The notes under the pieces were generated by a model. That model was not told where the DNA came from, did no database searches, and saw only the letters and a program-made list of their open reading frames with translations. Shown in pieces: positions 25,092 to 34,556 of a stretch of 64,000 nt of DNA (its first letter is position 1; the number at the start of each line of letters is the position of its first letter). The position numbers were made by a program, and so were the translations under genes. This stretch comes from Pyrodictiaceae archaeon (GTDB lineage Archaea > Thermoproteota > Thermoprotei_A > Sulfolobales > Pyrodictiaceae). The stretch is from positions 1,138,884 to 1,202,883 of the forward strand of contig JALVSY010000007.1 of NCBI GenBank assembly GCA_027036135.1, read 5' to 3'.

Positions 25092-25982
25092 TTGGCCGCC
25101 GAGCGTGCTAGTGCCAGGGCTCACGCGGGTCTTGGCATTATTAATGCTATTGGCTCTGGAGGCTTTGGGGCCGCGACTGCCCTGGATCTATGGCTGCGCC
25201 TAGAGGCTTGGCGGTGCAATAGCAGCGGGGGCTACGTGGTTACTCGTGGCGAGCGCGTCGAAGTAGCTAGGGACATACTTGACTCAGTGACCAGTGTCGT
25301 CTCCGAGTACGCTGGCCGCGGCCTCCCGGGGCTGTGTACGAGGGGCTGGTCAGAGATACCCCTCGAGGCTGGGCTTAAGGGGAGTAGTGCCCTCATAAAC
25401 GCGCTGATACTGGCAGCGCTGGAGCTTGTGGGGGCTAGTGATCCTGGGCTGGAGATGTTGGCGAGGCTGGGGGTTAGGGCGGCGCGGCTAGCAGGCCTAA
25501 CAGTCACAGGGGCTCTTGACGATCACCTCGTGGTCAGTGGGTGCGGTACCTACCTCACAGATAACCCTGGGCAACGAGTACTGGGCCACCTCGATGGCCC
25601 GGAGCGCTTCGTGGCGATAATTGTCCCGGGTAGGAGGAGTATAAGGAGCATAGAGCCAGGAGAGTTCCGCGCCTATGCTCCGCTCTACCTTGTTGCTTGG
25701 AGGCTCCTAGAGAAAGGAGAGTGGGGCCCAGCAGCCCTGGTCAATGGTGTCGCGACGAGCCTGGCGACGAGCACTTCTCCGAGAACCCTAGTAGACCTAG
25801 TAGACATGGGCGCTGAGACAGCAGGGGTCTCGGGCAAGGGGCCAGCAATCTACGCGGTCACGGAGACCAGGGAGAAGGCCGAGAAAATAGCAACGGTTAT
25901 GCAGAGAAAACATGGCGGCGAGGCACTTGTCACGCACACAATCCCGTGCACCGCGCAAAAGAGGAGAGAACCCTCTAGCTAG
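25092..25982 (+). CDS. aroK: Archaeal (GHMP-type) shikimate kinase
   Basis: This 296-residue protein has the N-terminal GLGIINAIGSGGFGAATALD stretch and the GHMP phosphate-binding motif LEAGLKGSSALINALILAAL near residues 95-115, both typical of archaeal shikimate kinase. A C-terminal GVSGKGPAIYAV glycine loop closes the fold. It phosphorylates shikimate with ATP and completes the chorismate pathway in this window. TTG start at 25092. Ends overlap the convergent GHMP-like gene by eight bases. Confidence 0.92.
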   Translation: MAAERASARAHAGLGIINAIGSGGFGAATALDLWLRLEAWRCNSSGGYVVTRGERVEVARDILDSVTSVVSEYAGRGLPGLCTRGWSEIPLEAGLKGSSALINALILAALELVGASDPGLEMLARLGVRAARLAGLTVTGALDDHLVVSGCGTYLTDNPGQRVLGHLDGPERFVAIIVPGRRSIRSIEPGEFRAYAPLYLVAWRLLEKGEWGPAALVNGVATSLATSTSPRTLVDLVDMGAETAGVSGKGPAIYAVTETREKAEKIATVMQRKHGGEALVTHTIPCTAQKRREPSS

Positions 25983-26877
25983 GGGCTACGAGTTCCTCCT
26001 CGGTCCCCAATGCACCCTTCTCGCCTATGCCCGCGCCCACGATGAATGGCTTGTGGCCGAGCACCGGGACCAGTATGCGCGCAGCGCGCTCAGCAGCCCC
26101 GGGGCCGCCTCCAACTATGACTAGGTGGCCCAGGTACGGGTCAACACCAGCACCGATAGCCCCCTCCTCTAGCGCGGCCTTCCTAGCCTTATCCACGGCC
26201 TCGGCCACCACAGCGTCCCACGGCGATGGCTGGGAGAGGAACCCTTGCGGCCTCTCGTCCCAGCCACCGCTAGCGACGTGGCCGATTAGCGCCCCTAGCC
26301 CGGTAACGATTTGCCTCACCCGGTCAATAGTCACCATTACCTCCTCGCCTCGGGGCAGCTCTGCTCCAGCCTCAACAACATAGATGCTCCACGAGGGTCT
26401 ACCCGGTAGCCTCGCATAGAGCGCGGGATTCTCTGAACCAGCAGCCACCCCGCCATAGAGCGCAGCAGCGACTAGAGGAGCCATCGGGGACCCTGCGGCC
26501 TCAGCAACCACGCTGTTAAGAACCCTGGCAAGATCCATGGGCGCAGGCTCAACGCCTAGTAAGTTGATAAGGGCAGCAGCGACCCCGGCGACAACAGAGG
26601 CCACGGGGCTCAGGCTCGGAGACGCGAGCCAAAGCCTTACCCGGAGCCGAGCCTCCTCACCCATCTCCTCCAAGAGCCTAGAAGCAGCCAAGTAAGCAGC
26701 CCGGGCCACGGTCCCAGTAGCCCCGCTAACCTCTACACTGATACCCTCCTCGCCGAGAAGCTCTACTACAACACGGGCCTCTACACGGTCAAGGGCAGCT
26801 CCGAGTGCCCCCGCTGCGATGCCTGGGAGAGAGACGACGCTCGGAGCGAGGGATGTGTAGCTCTTGACAGAAGCCAT
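25975..26877 (-). CDS. Divergent GHMP-superfamily protein resembling homoserine kinase
   Basis: This protein of 300 residues is laid out like ThrB. A region in place of the GLGSSAA loop reads SPSLSPVASVVAGVAAALIN, followed by EAAGSPMAPLVAAALYGGVA, which resembles the AGSPHxDNVAPALLGG motif. The loop has lost the usual GLGSS residues, so kinase activity is doubtful. ATG at 26877 is chosen for its GGAGGG upstream; the open frame extends to 27012. It converges with aroK, itself a GHMP kinase. A related GHMP enzyme is possible. Confidence 0.5.
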   Translation of the reverse strand: MASVKSYTSLAPSVVSLPGIAAGALGAALDRVEARVVVELLGEEGISVEVSGATGTVARAAYLAASRLLEEMGEEARLRVRLWLASPSLSPVASVVAGVAAALINLLGVEPAPMDLARVLNSVVAEAAGSPMAPLVAAALYGGVAAGSENPALYARLPGRPSWSIYVVEAGAELPRGEEVMVTIDRVRQIVTGLGALIGHVASGGWDERPQGFLSQPSPWDAVVAEAVDKARKAALEEGAIGAGVDPYLGHLVIVGGGPGAAERAARILVPVLGHKPFIVGAGIGEKGALGTEEELVAPS

Positions 26878-27095
26878 GAACCAGATCCCTCCTGAACCGG
26901 AGCGGGTGCTCGGATCCCTAGTAGCCTCTAGGACTAGGATGCGCAGGGTATACGCGTGCTCCATGCAATATATGGCGTAGCTTTCCCTAATTAATACTAA
27001 CCAGTCCGCCACTGGAGAAGAACGCTGGCATGGAGAAGGGGCAAGGAGTCAGCGACAAAAAACTAGTAAGATGCTTCTTGGGGGCTCCCACTTGT

Positions 27096-30000
27096 CTATA
27101 TGACTACAGCTGTCAGTTCTAGTGGCAGTATTGACCAGTAGAAGAAGTAGTTTGTTGAGCTACAGCAAGTATTACCAACAGCCGTTACTGGTATTCCGTC
27201 TATACTTACGGCATACGATAGTGCATAGTTACCTGGTGTTGCTGTCCACTTAGCCTTAATATATAGTGTTGCCATTAGTATTGTTGTGCGCCAGTAACTT
27301 GAGGCGAAAGTCCTTAACGTCTTTGTATAGAAGTATTTGCTGAACACTCTGGAGCCACCATAGTAAATGCTTGTTCCTATACGCTTTAGGAATTCATTGG
27401 TCGATGTTATTGCTAGGCTTGGGTTGCTCAGCCTAGCTGGCATATATACTACGACTCTGGTATATATACCATAGCCCTTGCTGAGATACAGCGTCTGCGG
27501 ATATATTCTTACTAGTACAGGTGTTATCTTTATAGTAAATGGCTCCTCTAGGCTCTTGCCGCTGAACTGTATGTTTCTAACAACTATTCTGTAAACGCCT
27601 GGACCACTTATTGGCACTATAATTCTCGCATATCCAGGTACTGGTTCGTCAAAGGGCATTTTGAAATCGAGCGTTAGCTTTGCGCCGAGCTGGAGCCCGT
27701 GCACTACCATCGTCTTAACAGGGTACAGGTGTGCACCATTACTATCAGTATATGTCTTTGCGCCTATAATGGCCATGTGGTACTTATAGGGACCATATAC
27801 TTGTATGTCAAGATTACTTGCGTAGTTCTTATCACTTACAGGCCACGACAGCTCTACTAGTAGGTATTTTATCGAAGGACTAGTAACTATTAGGGGGAAT
27901 ACCCTCCAATCGCCGCTTTCATATCTCCAAGTATAGTCAAAGACTCCTCTTAGATAGTAGTTCTGGTATAGGTTCTTTCTATCTATCCAGCTATATCTCT
28001 TATAGCTTATTACTACACCATTGCCTATTGATGAGAGCTTATAGGCGTTGACGATGGTCGTTGGCACTAATACCTTATTGTGACTGAATATATTCTCTAC
28101 CACAACGTAGCCTTCCTCAATACCTTTAATCGGTATTCCAAGGGTTCTTACTGGAAGATATGTTGTGCCTCTCACATATACAAATGAAGTCATAGGTAAT
28201 ATGCTGTACCATCTTGTGAACCTATAGCCCTCTATCCTCACAAGAGCATATGTTTTTGCACCAGTACCGCTCCAGCTGTTGCCGAAGACTCTATAAACGA
28301 GCACTAGTTTCACGGGATAGTTTTCAACATTAATACCCGTATAAAGGCTCACTAGCTTCTTGATTTCAGCTATTTGGTATTTTAGATTTGCCACTTGTAA
28401 GTGGAAGCTGTTTGCACCTCGCAAGTCATACTGGATTCTGGCAGTTTCCCACGGCTCTATTTTACCATCATGGTTTAGGTCTATCCATGCCCACAGCTCT
28501 ATACCGTTAAATAATATTCCCTTAGAATAGTTGCTGTATCTACCACTTGTATTGAAGTATTTGAATGGATATGCTAGACTTATTTCAATCATGTTATACT
28601 TTTCGTATACAGCTGGGTTAATGATAGCTAATACTCTTGTATCGATATAACTCATTTTACCAAGGTCTAATAGCACTCTACCATTAATACAACGTGTCAT
28701 CATAGTCACGCCAGGAGCGCCGCAAAGGCTGTGGCTGAAGACAAGCGTAGGCTTGACGGCATATACATGGTATATACCGTGACCATGTATTACTAATGTC
28801 TCACTTCGTAGCCCAAGACTTGGAACAAATATCAGCTTTGGCTCATACCAGCTTAGCTCCACTGAACTTCCTTTACCATATGTAAATGCTGATATATCAT
28901 CATCCAGTAATACGTGATAAGCCTTCATAAAGTCCTTGTTATAGACTAGTGTTCCTTCTCCTCTTACTAGCTCGACAGCCCTAAGGGCATCAACGAAGCC
29001 AGCTCCCTGGCTAAATGGGTCAAACCCCGTATCATATGCACTATTCATCAATACGGTCTTTAGTAAAGGTGCTGGCATTCTGGCCCCATTATGTAGTTCC
29101 TTATACATTGTTACAACCAATGCAGCTACGCCAGCGGCCATTGGTGTTGCTTGACTAGTACCTCCAAAGAGATTAAATGCTAAGAAACCACTAAGATGCC
29201 CCCATGTTAATGAATCCCATGGTCTTCCAACAGCGAAGGCAAAGCTCCCTATAGCTACTATATCTGGCTTTGATAGAAATGTCTCAGCAGGTCCTCGATC
29301 GCTCCAAGATACTATCTCCTTGTTGCCTCCTGGTAAGTACCCGAAGAGCGGTCTATAAGTGAACTCGGTGGCAGCACCCACGGTTATTACCATACTTGCT
29401 GCTCCAGGGACTGTTACAGTACCCCAACCAGGACCACCATTACCAGCTGCAACGAAGTCGGCTGTACCGCTAATAGCACTTGTATAATCAAATATCAAGC
29501 TGACAGGATCCATGCCGCTAGCCCAGCCCCATAAAGCCCAGGCGCTTATGCCGTAACTATTGCTGGTCTCATCAACTTGATGTCTACCAGTATATGTCCA
29601 TGTCCACATCCCTCCCGCAAACGCTGTCCATGGATTCTGTGTACCGGGTACCGGCTCTACGAAGTATGGCTTACCATATGGTGTTTTCTCGTCGAAACCG
29701 CTAAAGAAATACACCGATGTCAGTACATTTCCTAGCCATAGCGCAGAGGCAGCAGCTATCTTAGCCTCGGGTGCCTCGCCAGTAACTATGCTCCAGCCAT
29801 TGTTTATGGGTCCATATCCTGTATAGGCGTAAACAGGGCGCCCAGCAGCAGTTGTTGCACAGAACGTTCCATGACCATAGAAATCATACTCTAAGTCAAA
29901 GTATTGCCCGCTCCATATATCCATGCCAGGCCAGATATAGCCAAGGCTTTCAAAAGTCCATGTATCCCATAGAAGTGATGAAGATATAGCATATCCTTCT

Positions 30001-31466
30001 TGTAGTTTGTTCATGATATGTTCCAGTACTCCTTTCTCCTGCATTAATATTAATCCTAAGGCGTCATTTACGTATCCAGCCAATGTGCCTACGCTGAAGT
30101 CGTAATACCCATCTCCGTTTATATCAAGTGCTGCTATTTCGTGTCCATAACGTATTGGGGTCTCGTTAGCAAAGCTATAGATAGGCCTCGATACAGGTGG
30201 AGGCGGGAAGTAGCTTGCAAGCCCGCACTCACTCGCAGCCTCATAAAGATAGTAGTAAGCAGTCTTCATATCAAGCAATATGGTGTCGTAGTACCCGTCT
30301 CCATTACTGTCATAAATTATTGCAGGGACAGTAAATGCTATTTTTCCTATAGGTGTATCTAGTACCCTTACTACAAGACCAAAATGAGGTGGTACACGGG
30401 ACTTAGTCACATTTACTGGTACTTGCCAGTATTCTGACAAGTTATAGATCACTTGACAACTACCAACAGAGGCGAATCCTTTATTATACTTGAATACATA
30501 TATTGGTGGCACGAAGAAGTAAAGTTTGCTTAGATTAACGTAGACATAACTGGAGTTTACTGGTACTGCCGCCACGGGCGTCAGCACTAGCCCATACTCG
30601 TCGGAGTCGAGGATCAATGGTATACCATTGCTATCCCTCGCTATTGCGTCTAGGCCTAGGCCTGGGCTAGCATAATCCACACCAGTATCTATTATGGCTA
30701 TTGTGGCGTTTTGGCCCATGTCGCCGTACTTGTACCACACATCTATAGCCTTTGTTATATTAACCGTGTAGTGTATTGGGCCGAACCCGCTACCCTCTGT
30801 CGGCAGAACTGCTGGGTTCTTTAGGCTAGGCTTCTGCTTTGCAAGCTTCTCGGCCTTAGCAAGATCTATGCTTGGCCTCTTGCCTTCAACAAGCTTCTCT
30901 AGTGCTATCTTGTCCCCTCTCCCTAGTAGCTCTTCTAGGGCCTTCTTGACCTTGGCCTTATCTACTGCATATATTGGCTTGCTTGTCGAAGCTAGCAGCT
31001 CGTCTATCCTTACATCTGGGAGTATTGCTGCTACAAAGCCGAGCCTCGATATCTTATCAATACTTGTCGGGGTAACCCAGCCAGCGACAACAGTGTAGAG
31101 ATGCGTCGGGTAGACACCGGTTATCACCATGTACCTTGCTAGCTCCCTGATGTCCCTGAGGCTAACACCCTTTGGTAGGAGTAGTAGAGCCCTCGCATAT
31201 GGCTCCTTGGGCTTCTCCAGCTTGATGTGGGCGTGCTCGGCGAACTTCTCGGCAAAGTCTAGCACCGGGTCAAGTATACGACTCGTTGTCAGCGCTCCTT
31301 TTTGCCAGAAAGCCTTGCTGCGGAACGCTGGGTGGACGTAGGTTGTTAAGTGGTACTTGGGCTTAATAGTTGCGGCCGATGCTGGCGCGAACATTGCTGC
31401 ATAGGGTAGAACCATGACGGCTACGACTATGACTGCGAAGAGTACGCGTAGAACATGTGGCCTCAT
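27096..31466 (-). CDS. Large secreted subtilisin-family (S8) serine protease
   Basis: This protein of 1,456 residues starts with an arginine-containing, hydrophobic signal peptide (about 1-30, ending in ASA). The catalytic triad is D near 260 (AIIDTGVDY), H near 532 (GHGTF) and S near 771 (GGTSQATPMAAG). The D-H gap of about 270 residues is far longer than in subtilisin, as in pyrolysin and tripeptidyl peptidase II. It contains two EF-hand-like DxNGDGYYD calcium sites. About 680 residues of beta-rich sequence follow the serine. ATG at 31466 is preferred; the frame opens at 31499. The gene is richer in A/T and in N, Y and S codons than its neighbours. Confidence 0.92.
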   Translation of the reverse strand: MRPHVLRVLFAVIVVAVMVLPYAAMFAPASAATIKPKYHLTTYVHPAFRSKAFWQKGALTTSRILDPVLDFAEKFAEHAHIKLEKPKEPYARALLLLPKGVSLRDIRELARYMVITGVYPTHLYTVVAGWVTPTSIDKISRLGFVAAILPDVRIDELLASTSKPIYAVDKAKVKKALEELLGRGDKIALEKLVEGKRPSIDLAKAEKLAKQKPSLKNPAVLPTEGSGFGPIHYTVNITKAIDVWYKYGDMGQNATIAIIDTGVDYASPGLGLDAIARDSNGIPLILDSDEYGLVLTPVAAVPVNSSYVYVNLSKLYFFVPPIYVFKYNKGFASVGSCQVIYNLSEYWQVPVNVTKSRVPPHFGLVVRVLDTPIGKIAFTVPAIIYDSNGDGYYDTILLDMKTAYYYLYEAASECGLASYFPPPPVSRPIYSFANETPIRYGHEIAALDINGDGYYDFSVGTLAGYVNDALGLILMQEKGVLEHIMNKLQEGYAISSSLLWDTWTFESLGYIWPGMDIWSGQYFDLEYDFYGHGTFCATTAAGRPVYAYTGYGPINNGWSIVTGEAPEAKIAAASALWLGNVLTSVYFFSGFDEKTPYGKPYFVEPVPGTQNPWTAFAGGMWTWTYTGRHQVDETSNSYGISAWALWGWASGMDPVSLIFDYTSAISGTADFVAAGNGGPGWGTVTVPGAASMVITVGAATEFTYRPLFGYLPGGNKEIVSWSDRGPAETFLSKPDIVAIGSFAFAVGRPWDSLTWGHLSGFLAFNLFGGTSQATPMAAGVAALVVTMYKELHNGARMPAPLLKTVLMNSAYDTGFDPFSQGAGFVDALRAVELVRGEGTLVYNKDFMKAYHVLLDDDISAFTYGKGSSVELSWYEPKLIFVPSLGLRSETLVIHGHGIYHVYAVKPTLVFSHSLCGAPGVTMMTRCINGRVLLDLGKMSYIDTRVLAIINPAVYEKYNMIEISLAYPFKYFNTSGRYSNYSKGILFNGIELWAWIDLNHDGKIEPWETARIQYDLRGANSFHLQVANLKYQIAEIKKLVSLYTGINVENYPVKLVLVYRVFGNSWSGTGAKTYALVRIEGYRFTRWYSILPMTSFVYVRGTTYLPVRTLGIPIKGIEEGYVVVENIFSHNKVLVPTTIVNAYKLSSIGNGVVISYKRYSWIDRKNLYQNYYLRGVFDYTWRYESGDWRVFPLIVTSPSIKYLLVELSWPVSDKNYASNLDIQVYGPYKYHMAIIGAKTYTDSNGAHLYPVKTMVVHGLQLGAKLTLDFKMPFDEPVPGYARIIVPISGPGVYRIVVRNIQFSGKSLEEPFTIKITPVLVRIYPQTLYLSKGYGIYTRVVVYMPARLSNPSLAITSTNEFLKRIGTSIYYGGSRVFSKYFYTKTLRTFASSYWRTTILMATLYIKAKWTATPGNYALSYAVSIDGIPVTAVGNTCCSSTNYFFYWSILPLELTAVVI

Positions 31467-31519
31467 ATGCCCACACCCTTTTATTACCGCTGTTAACACG
31501 GAATAATATTAAATTACCC

Positions 31520-31527
31520 ATATAAAT
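31520..31527 (-). promoter_or_regulatory. TATA box of the subtilase gene
   Basis: ATTTATAT on the minus strand lies about 55 bases before the ATG, which would place the transcript start about 30 bases before it. The surrounding bases are AT-rich. Assigned from sequence and spacing. Confidence 0.45.
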
Positions 31528-31761
31528 GCATCGCCGAGGCCCTAAGAGGGGAGACAATAACATATCCACGGTATACTGGGTCAGGGTGAGCAGTTCCACC
31601 CATATCTATGAGTACTCGGTGCCGCTAGGCGGGAACTAAGCAGTGTGCTCATTAACCTCGGAGCAGCAGCGCCATGGATGCGTGCTATTCCTGGCGGAAT
31701 ACAGTGGTAACTCTGCTGTGATACTGAGCGGCCTTGGCCAAGCCCTTGGCTATCTGGCGGT

Positions 31762-32034
31762 TTGCTTCAAAGGGTAATACATGGCAAAGATAATGTCATG
31801 GGGTGTGCACTGGTCTTGACGAGGCTCACACTCTATGCCCCAGGCGAGGAGAACGCCTCGCTAAGGGAGATTGCCGAGAAGCTCCAGAAGCTTGGCTACC
31901 ACGTAGAGATGCGCGTAGCCTATGACGTATCGGGCCCTGTCCTCGTAGGTCCTTTTGGTAAGGTAAAGGGGCTTAAGGAGATAATGATCATTATGCGGCA
32001 GCTAGAGGCTAGTGATAGGGGCATCGAAGGCTAA
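31762..32034 (+). CDS. Small hypothetical protein (about 78-90 residues)
   Basis: This frame encodes a mixed alpha/beta protein with a TRLTLYAPGEENAS strand, a LREIAEKLQKLGYHVEMRV helix-strand and a second pair, LVGPFGKVKGLKEIMIIMRQL. It resembles a small ferredoxin-like fold. TTG at 31762 gives 90 residues, and ATG at 31798 gives 78. No family recognised. It is isolated between the leftward subtilase promoter and the leftward DUF58 operon end. Confidence 0.5.
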   Translation: MLQRVIHGKDNVMGCALVLTRLTLYAPGEENASLREIAEKLQKLGYHVEMRVAYDVSGPVLVGPFGKVKGLKEIMIIMRQLEASDRGIEG

Positions 32035-32073
32035 TCTATTACTTGCTTATATTTGCACCGAGTCTTTTGGTAG

Positions 32074-33198
32074 CTAGCTCCAGAAGAGCTTTATGAGGAA
32101 TCGGAGTAGTTGTTCTAGTTCCCTGTAGTATTTCTCTAGGCCTTCAACCCTGGAATAGAACGAGATGATATAGGCTGGGTCATGTAGACCAGTATTAGGC
32201 GTGTAGACTAGCTTGGCGAGGCTCACTAGCTCTGATACGAGGTAGCTCACCGGGTGCCTCGACACAGCAGCGGCGAGCACCATTACTGCTAGGAGGGCCA
32301 GTGCACCGCCTATGGCCACCTTGCCCCAGTTGATGCCCTTCATGGCTGCCTTTGCCGCGGAGTAGCCAAGGTTGTAGCCCAGGAGCCCTATCAACCACGC
32401 AATAGCAGCAGTCATGGCTGCCTCTAGGCCGAGGCCCGGGTTCTCAATCCTCAGTGCCCGGAGAATTCCCTGAGCAACTGGATACGCTAGCGGGGAGACA
32501 AAGAACCCAACGAGTACTCCCAGGACCCTGGGGAAGACCCGGTGGTACCACGTCTCCATTCTCTCCACAGCGCTTCTCTCGAGGCGTAGCTGCTCCTCAA
32601 TCATTCTCTCAACGGCGTAGCCGGGGCTCGCTAGTGCCTGGAGTAGTGGCGCTACTAGGCGGGAGGAGACCCAATAGACTATGCCGAGCATAGAGGTGTA
32701 AAGGATTATCCTCACCACTATGCTTCTAGAGGCTAGTTTCCAGAACTCAGAGAGGGCTCCGGGGAGCTGAATGGAGAGCAGGGAATCGTAGAGCCTTGCT
32801 AGTAGCAGTGAGCCTAGATAGGCAGAGGCCAGCAAGGAGCCATAGATGACCGAGAGGCTCGCAATGGTGGCGTACCGGCAAGTGGTGCTGCACTCCCTCT
32901 TGGCCGCTAGGCCCCTCTCCGAGAGTAGCTCGTAGCCGGCCTCGAGGACTAGTGATGCGAGGACGAGGCCGAGCACAGTGCCTAGTCCCCGGGGGTTCTG
33001 AGCAACAGCCACGGCTGAGGCGATAATGGCTACTCCTAGCCCGAGCCGTGGCCTAGCAATAGCGGCTACCAGCGCTGTGGAGGCGAGCAACGCCTCTGCT
33101 ACGAGGAGCCCGGGGAACAACAATGCAGCAGAGTAGGCGGCTAGCACCGCGACCGCTACCACTACCAGTATCCTCGTAACTAGCCTAGCCTCGGCCAT
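32074..33198 (-). CDS. Multi-pass membrane protein at the end of the DUF58 operon
   Basis: This 374-residue protein has about nine to ten hydrophobic helices and a charged region near 195-225 (EEQLRLERSAVERMETWYHR). It overlaps the DUF58 gene by 19 bases and shares its strand, so it is probably the fourth gene of the DUF4129-DUF4350-DUF58 operon. I cannot name its family. A role in cell-envelope assembly alongside its neighbours is inferred. Confidence 0.62.
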   Translation of the reverse strand: MAEARLVTRILVVVAVAVLAAYSAALLFPGLLVAEALLASTALVAAIARPRLGLGVAIIASAVAVAQNPRGLGTVLGLVLASLVLEAGYELLSERGLAAKRECSTTCRYATIASLSVIYGSLLASAYLGSLLLARLYDSLLSIQLPGALSEFWKLASRSIVVRIILYTSMLGIVYWVSSRLVAPLLQALASPGYAVERMIEEQLRLERSAVERMETWYHRVFPRVLGVLVGFFVSPLAYPVAQGILRALRIENPGLGLEAAMTAAIAWLIGLLGYNLGYSAAKAAMKGINWGKVAIGGALALLAVMVLAAAVSRHPVSYLVSELVSLAKLVYTPNTGLHDPAYIISFYSRVEGLEKYYRELEQLLRFLIKLFWS

Positions 33199-34556
33199 GT
33201 CCCCATCAGCCTCGCGTACTCAACTAGGCGCGCCAGCTCGCGGAGAACAATGCTCGGCGAGGAGTGGAGGACGGGGACTCCCTGGCCCTGTAGCTCCTCG
33301 GCGACAAGGGCCTGTTGCCTAGCAATGCCAAGGGCCTCGAGCCCGCTAAGAGGGTCTCTTACCGCCCCCGGTCTCGGGATAACGACTAGTACTGGGGTGC
33401 CTCGGCGCCTCGCTACACGATAGACCTCGTCGCTGAAGCGCCTCGCAGCCTCAGCGCTAAGACCCATATCGGTGACAAGAACTATGGCTGATTGGCTCCG
33501 TGGAGCTAGGCGCAGCAGGTCGCGGTAGAGACCAATAGTCTCGCTCGGTGCCCGTGGATAAGCTGTGCTTGGCCAAACTGTGCGTTCAGCTAATAACTTA
33601 TTGGCGTGGATAAGTGCCCGCCGGCCCCGTAGCCACCTTGTATAGTGGATCCTCCTCCCAGTAGCGGGTATAACAGCGGCCCGGACGACGTCGCCTCGGA
33701 GACCACTATAGGCCACGAGGCCGGCCACGAGCCGAGCGCCCTGCTCGAGAGGCGTGGCTCCGAGAGGTCCCTGGAACATCGTAGGAGACTCGTCGAGAAC
33801 CACTATGAGCCTAACGATGCCTTCTTGCTCGAACACCTTTACTGCTAGTCTCCTCGTCCGCGCATAGGCCTTCCACTCTATGAGTCTCATATCGTCCCCT
33901 GGCTGGTATTCCCGTAGCTCGAGGAACTCTACGCCAACGCCACGCCTACGTGTACCCGCGACGCCACCCGGCTGATAGACAAGCGTTGCTGCTGCTCTGC
34001 GCCTCGGCAGCGGGGGCACCATTGGCTGGACACTCACCGTCGTGGAGGAGCCAATTCTCTGAGTGGCCCTAAGCAGGCCCAGCGGGTCTAGGCTCTCCAC
34101 CTTGACGGGGCCCCACTCGTGCCTACCAATCACGGGCTTAACAACATAAGCTATCTCCACGCCGCCCTTGGCTGGTATGAGCGTAGCTGTACGGGGAGGC
34201 TTCTCGGCGACGAAGAGCCCCGGGGGCTCATCAGCTATAACCGTGTTGTCCAGCGCTACTAGGCTATCATTGACTACTCGTAGCCTTATAGTGGCCGCCT
34301 TGCCCTCGGTTAGGGGCTCAGGCACTATTCTCTCGACGCGTAGCCCGGCTATGACAGAGGACTTTACTGAGACGAGGTAAGCGGCTATGAGCATGTATGC
34401 TAGCAGGGCTAGGCTAGCTGAGAGAAGAGCAGAGGCTAGGCGGGTATCTGGCTGAATAATCCCGGCAGCGCCCAGGGTGAGGGCTAGGGCTAGGAATAAG
34501 CGGCCACAATGAGTCATCGCGACCGAGCCGCCTATGCCGAACCCTGTGTTAGCCAA
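33180..34556 (-). CDS. DUF58 (von Willebrand-like) membrane-anchored protein
   Basis: This 458-residue protein has two N-terminal helices (about 14-60), a beta domain, the DUF58 signature REYQPGDDMRLIEWKAYART near residue 220 and a von Willebrand A-like domain (IVVLDESPTMF near 250, with an incomplete MIDAS). DUF58 proteins usually pair with MoxR ATPases; none is visible here. It overlaps the DUF4350 gene by 25 bases. ATG 13 codons inside is another possible start. Confidence 0.88.
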   Translation of the reverse strand: MANTGFGIGGSVAMTHCGRLFLALALTLGAAGIIQPDTRLASALLSASLALLAYMLIAAYLVSVKSSVIAGLRVERIVPEPLTEGKAATIRLRVVNDSLVALDNTVIADEPPGLFVAEKPPRTATLIPAKGGVEIAYVVKPVIGRHEWGPVKVESLDPLGLLRATQRIGSSTTVSVQPMVPPLPRRRAAATLVYQPGGVAGTRRRGVGVEFLELREYQPGDDMRLIEWKAYARTRRLAVKVFEQEGIVRLIVVLDESPTMFQGPLGATPLEQGARLVAGLVAYSGLRGDVVRAAVIPATGRRIHYTRWLRGRRALIHANKLLAERTVWPSTAYPRAPSETIGLYRDLLRLAPRSQSAIVLVTDMGLSAEAARRFSDEVYRVARRRGTPVLVVIPRPGAVRDPLSGLEALGIARQQALVAEELQGQGVPVLHSSPSIVLRELARLVEYARLMGTWPRLG

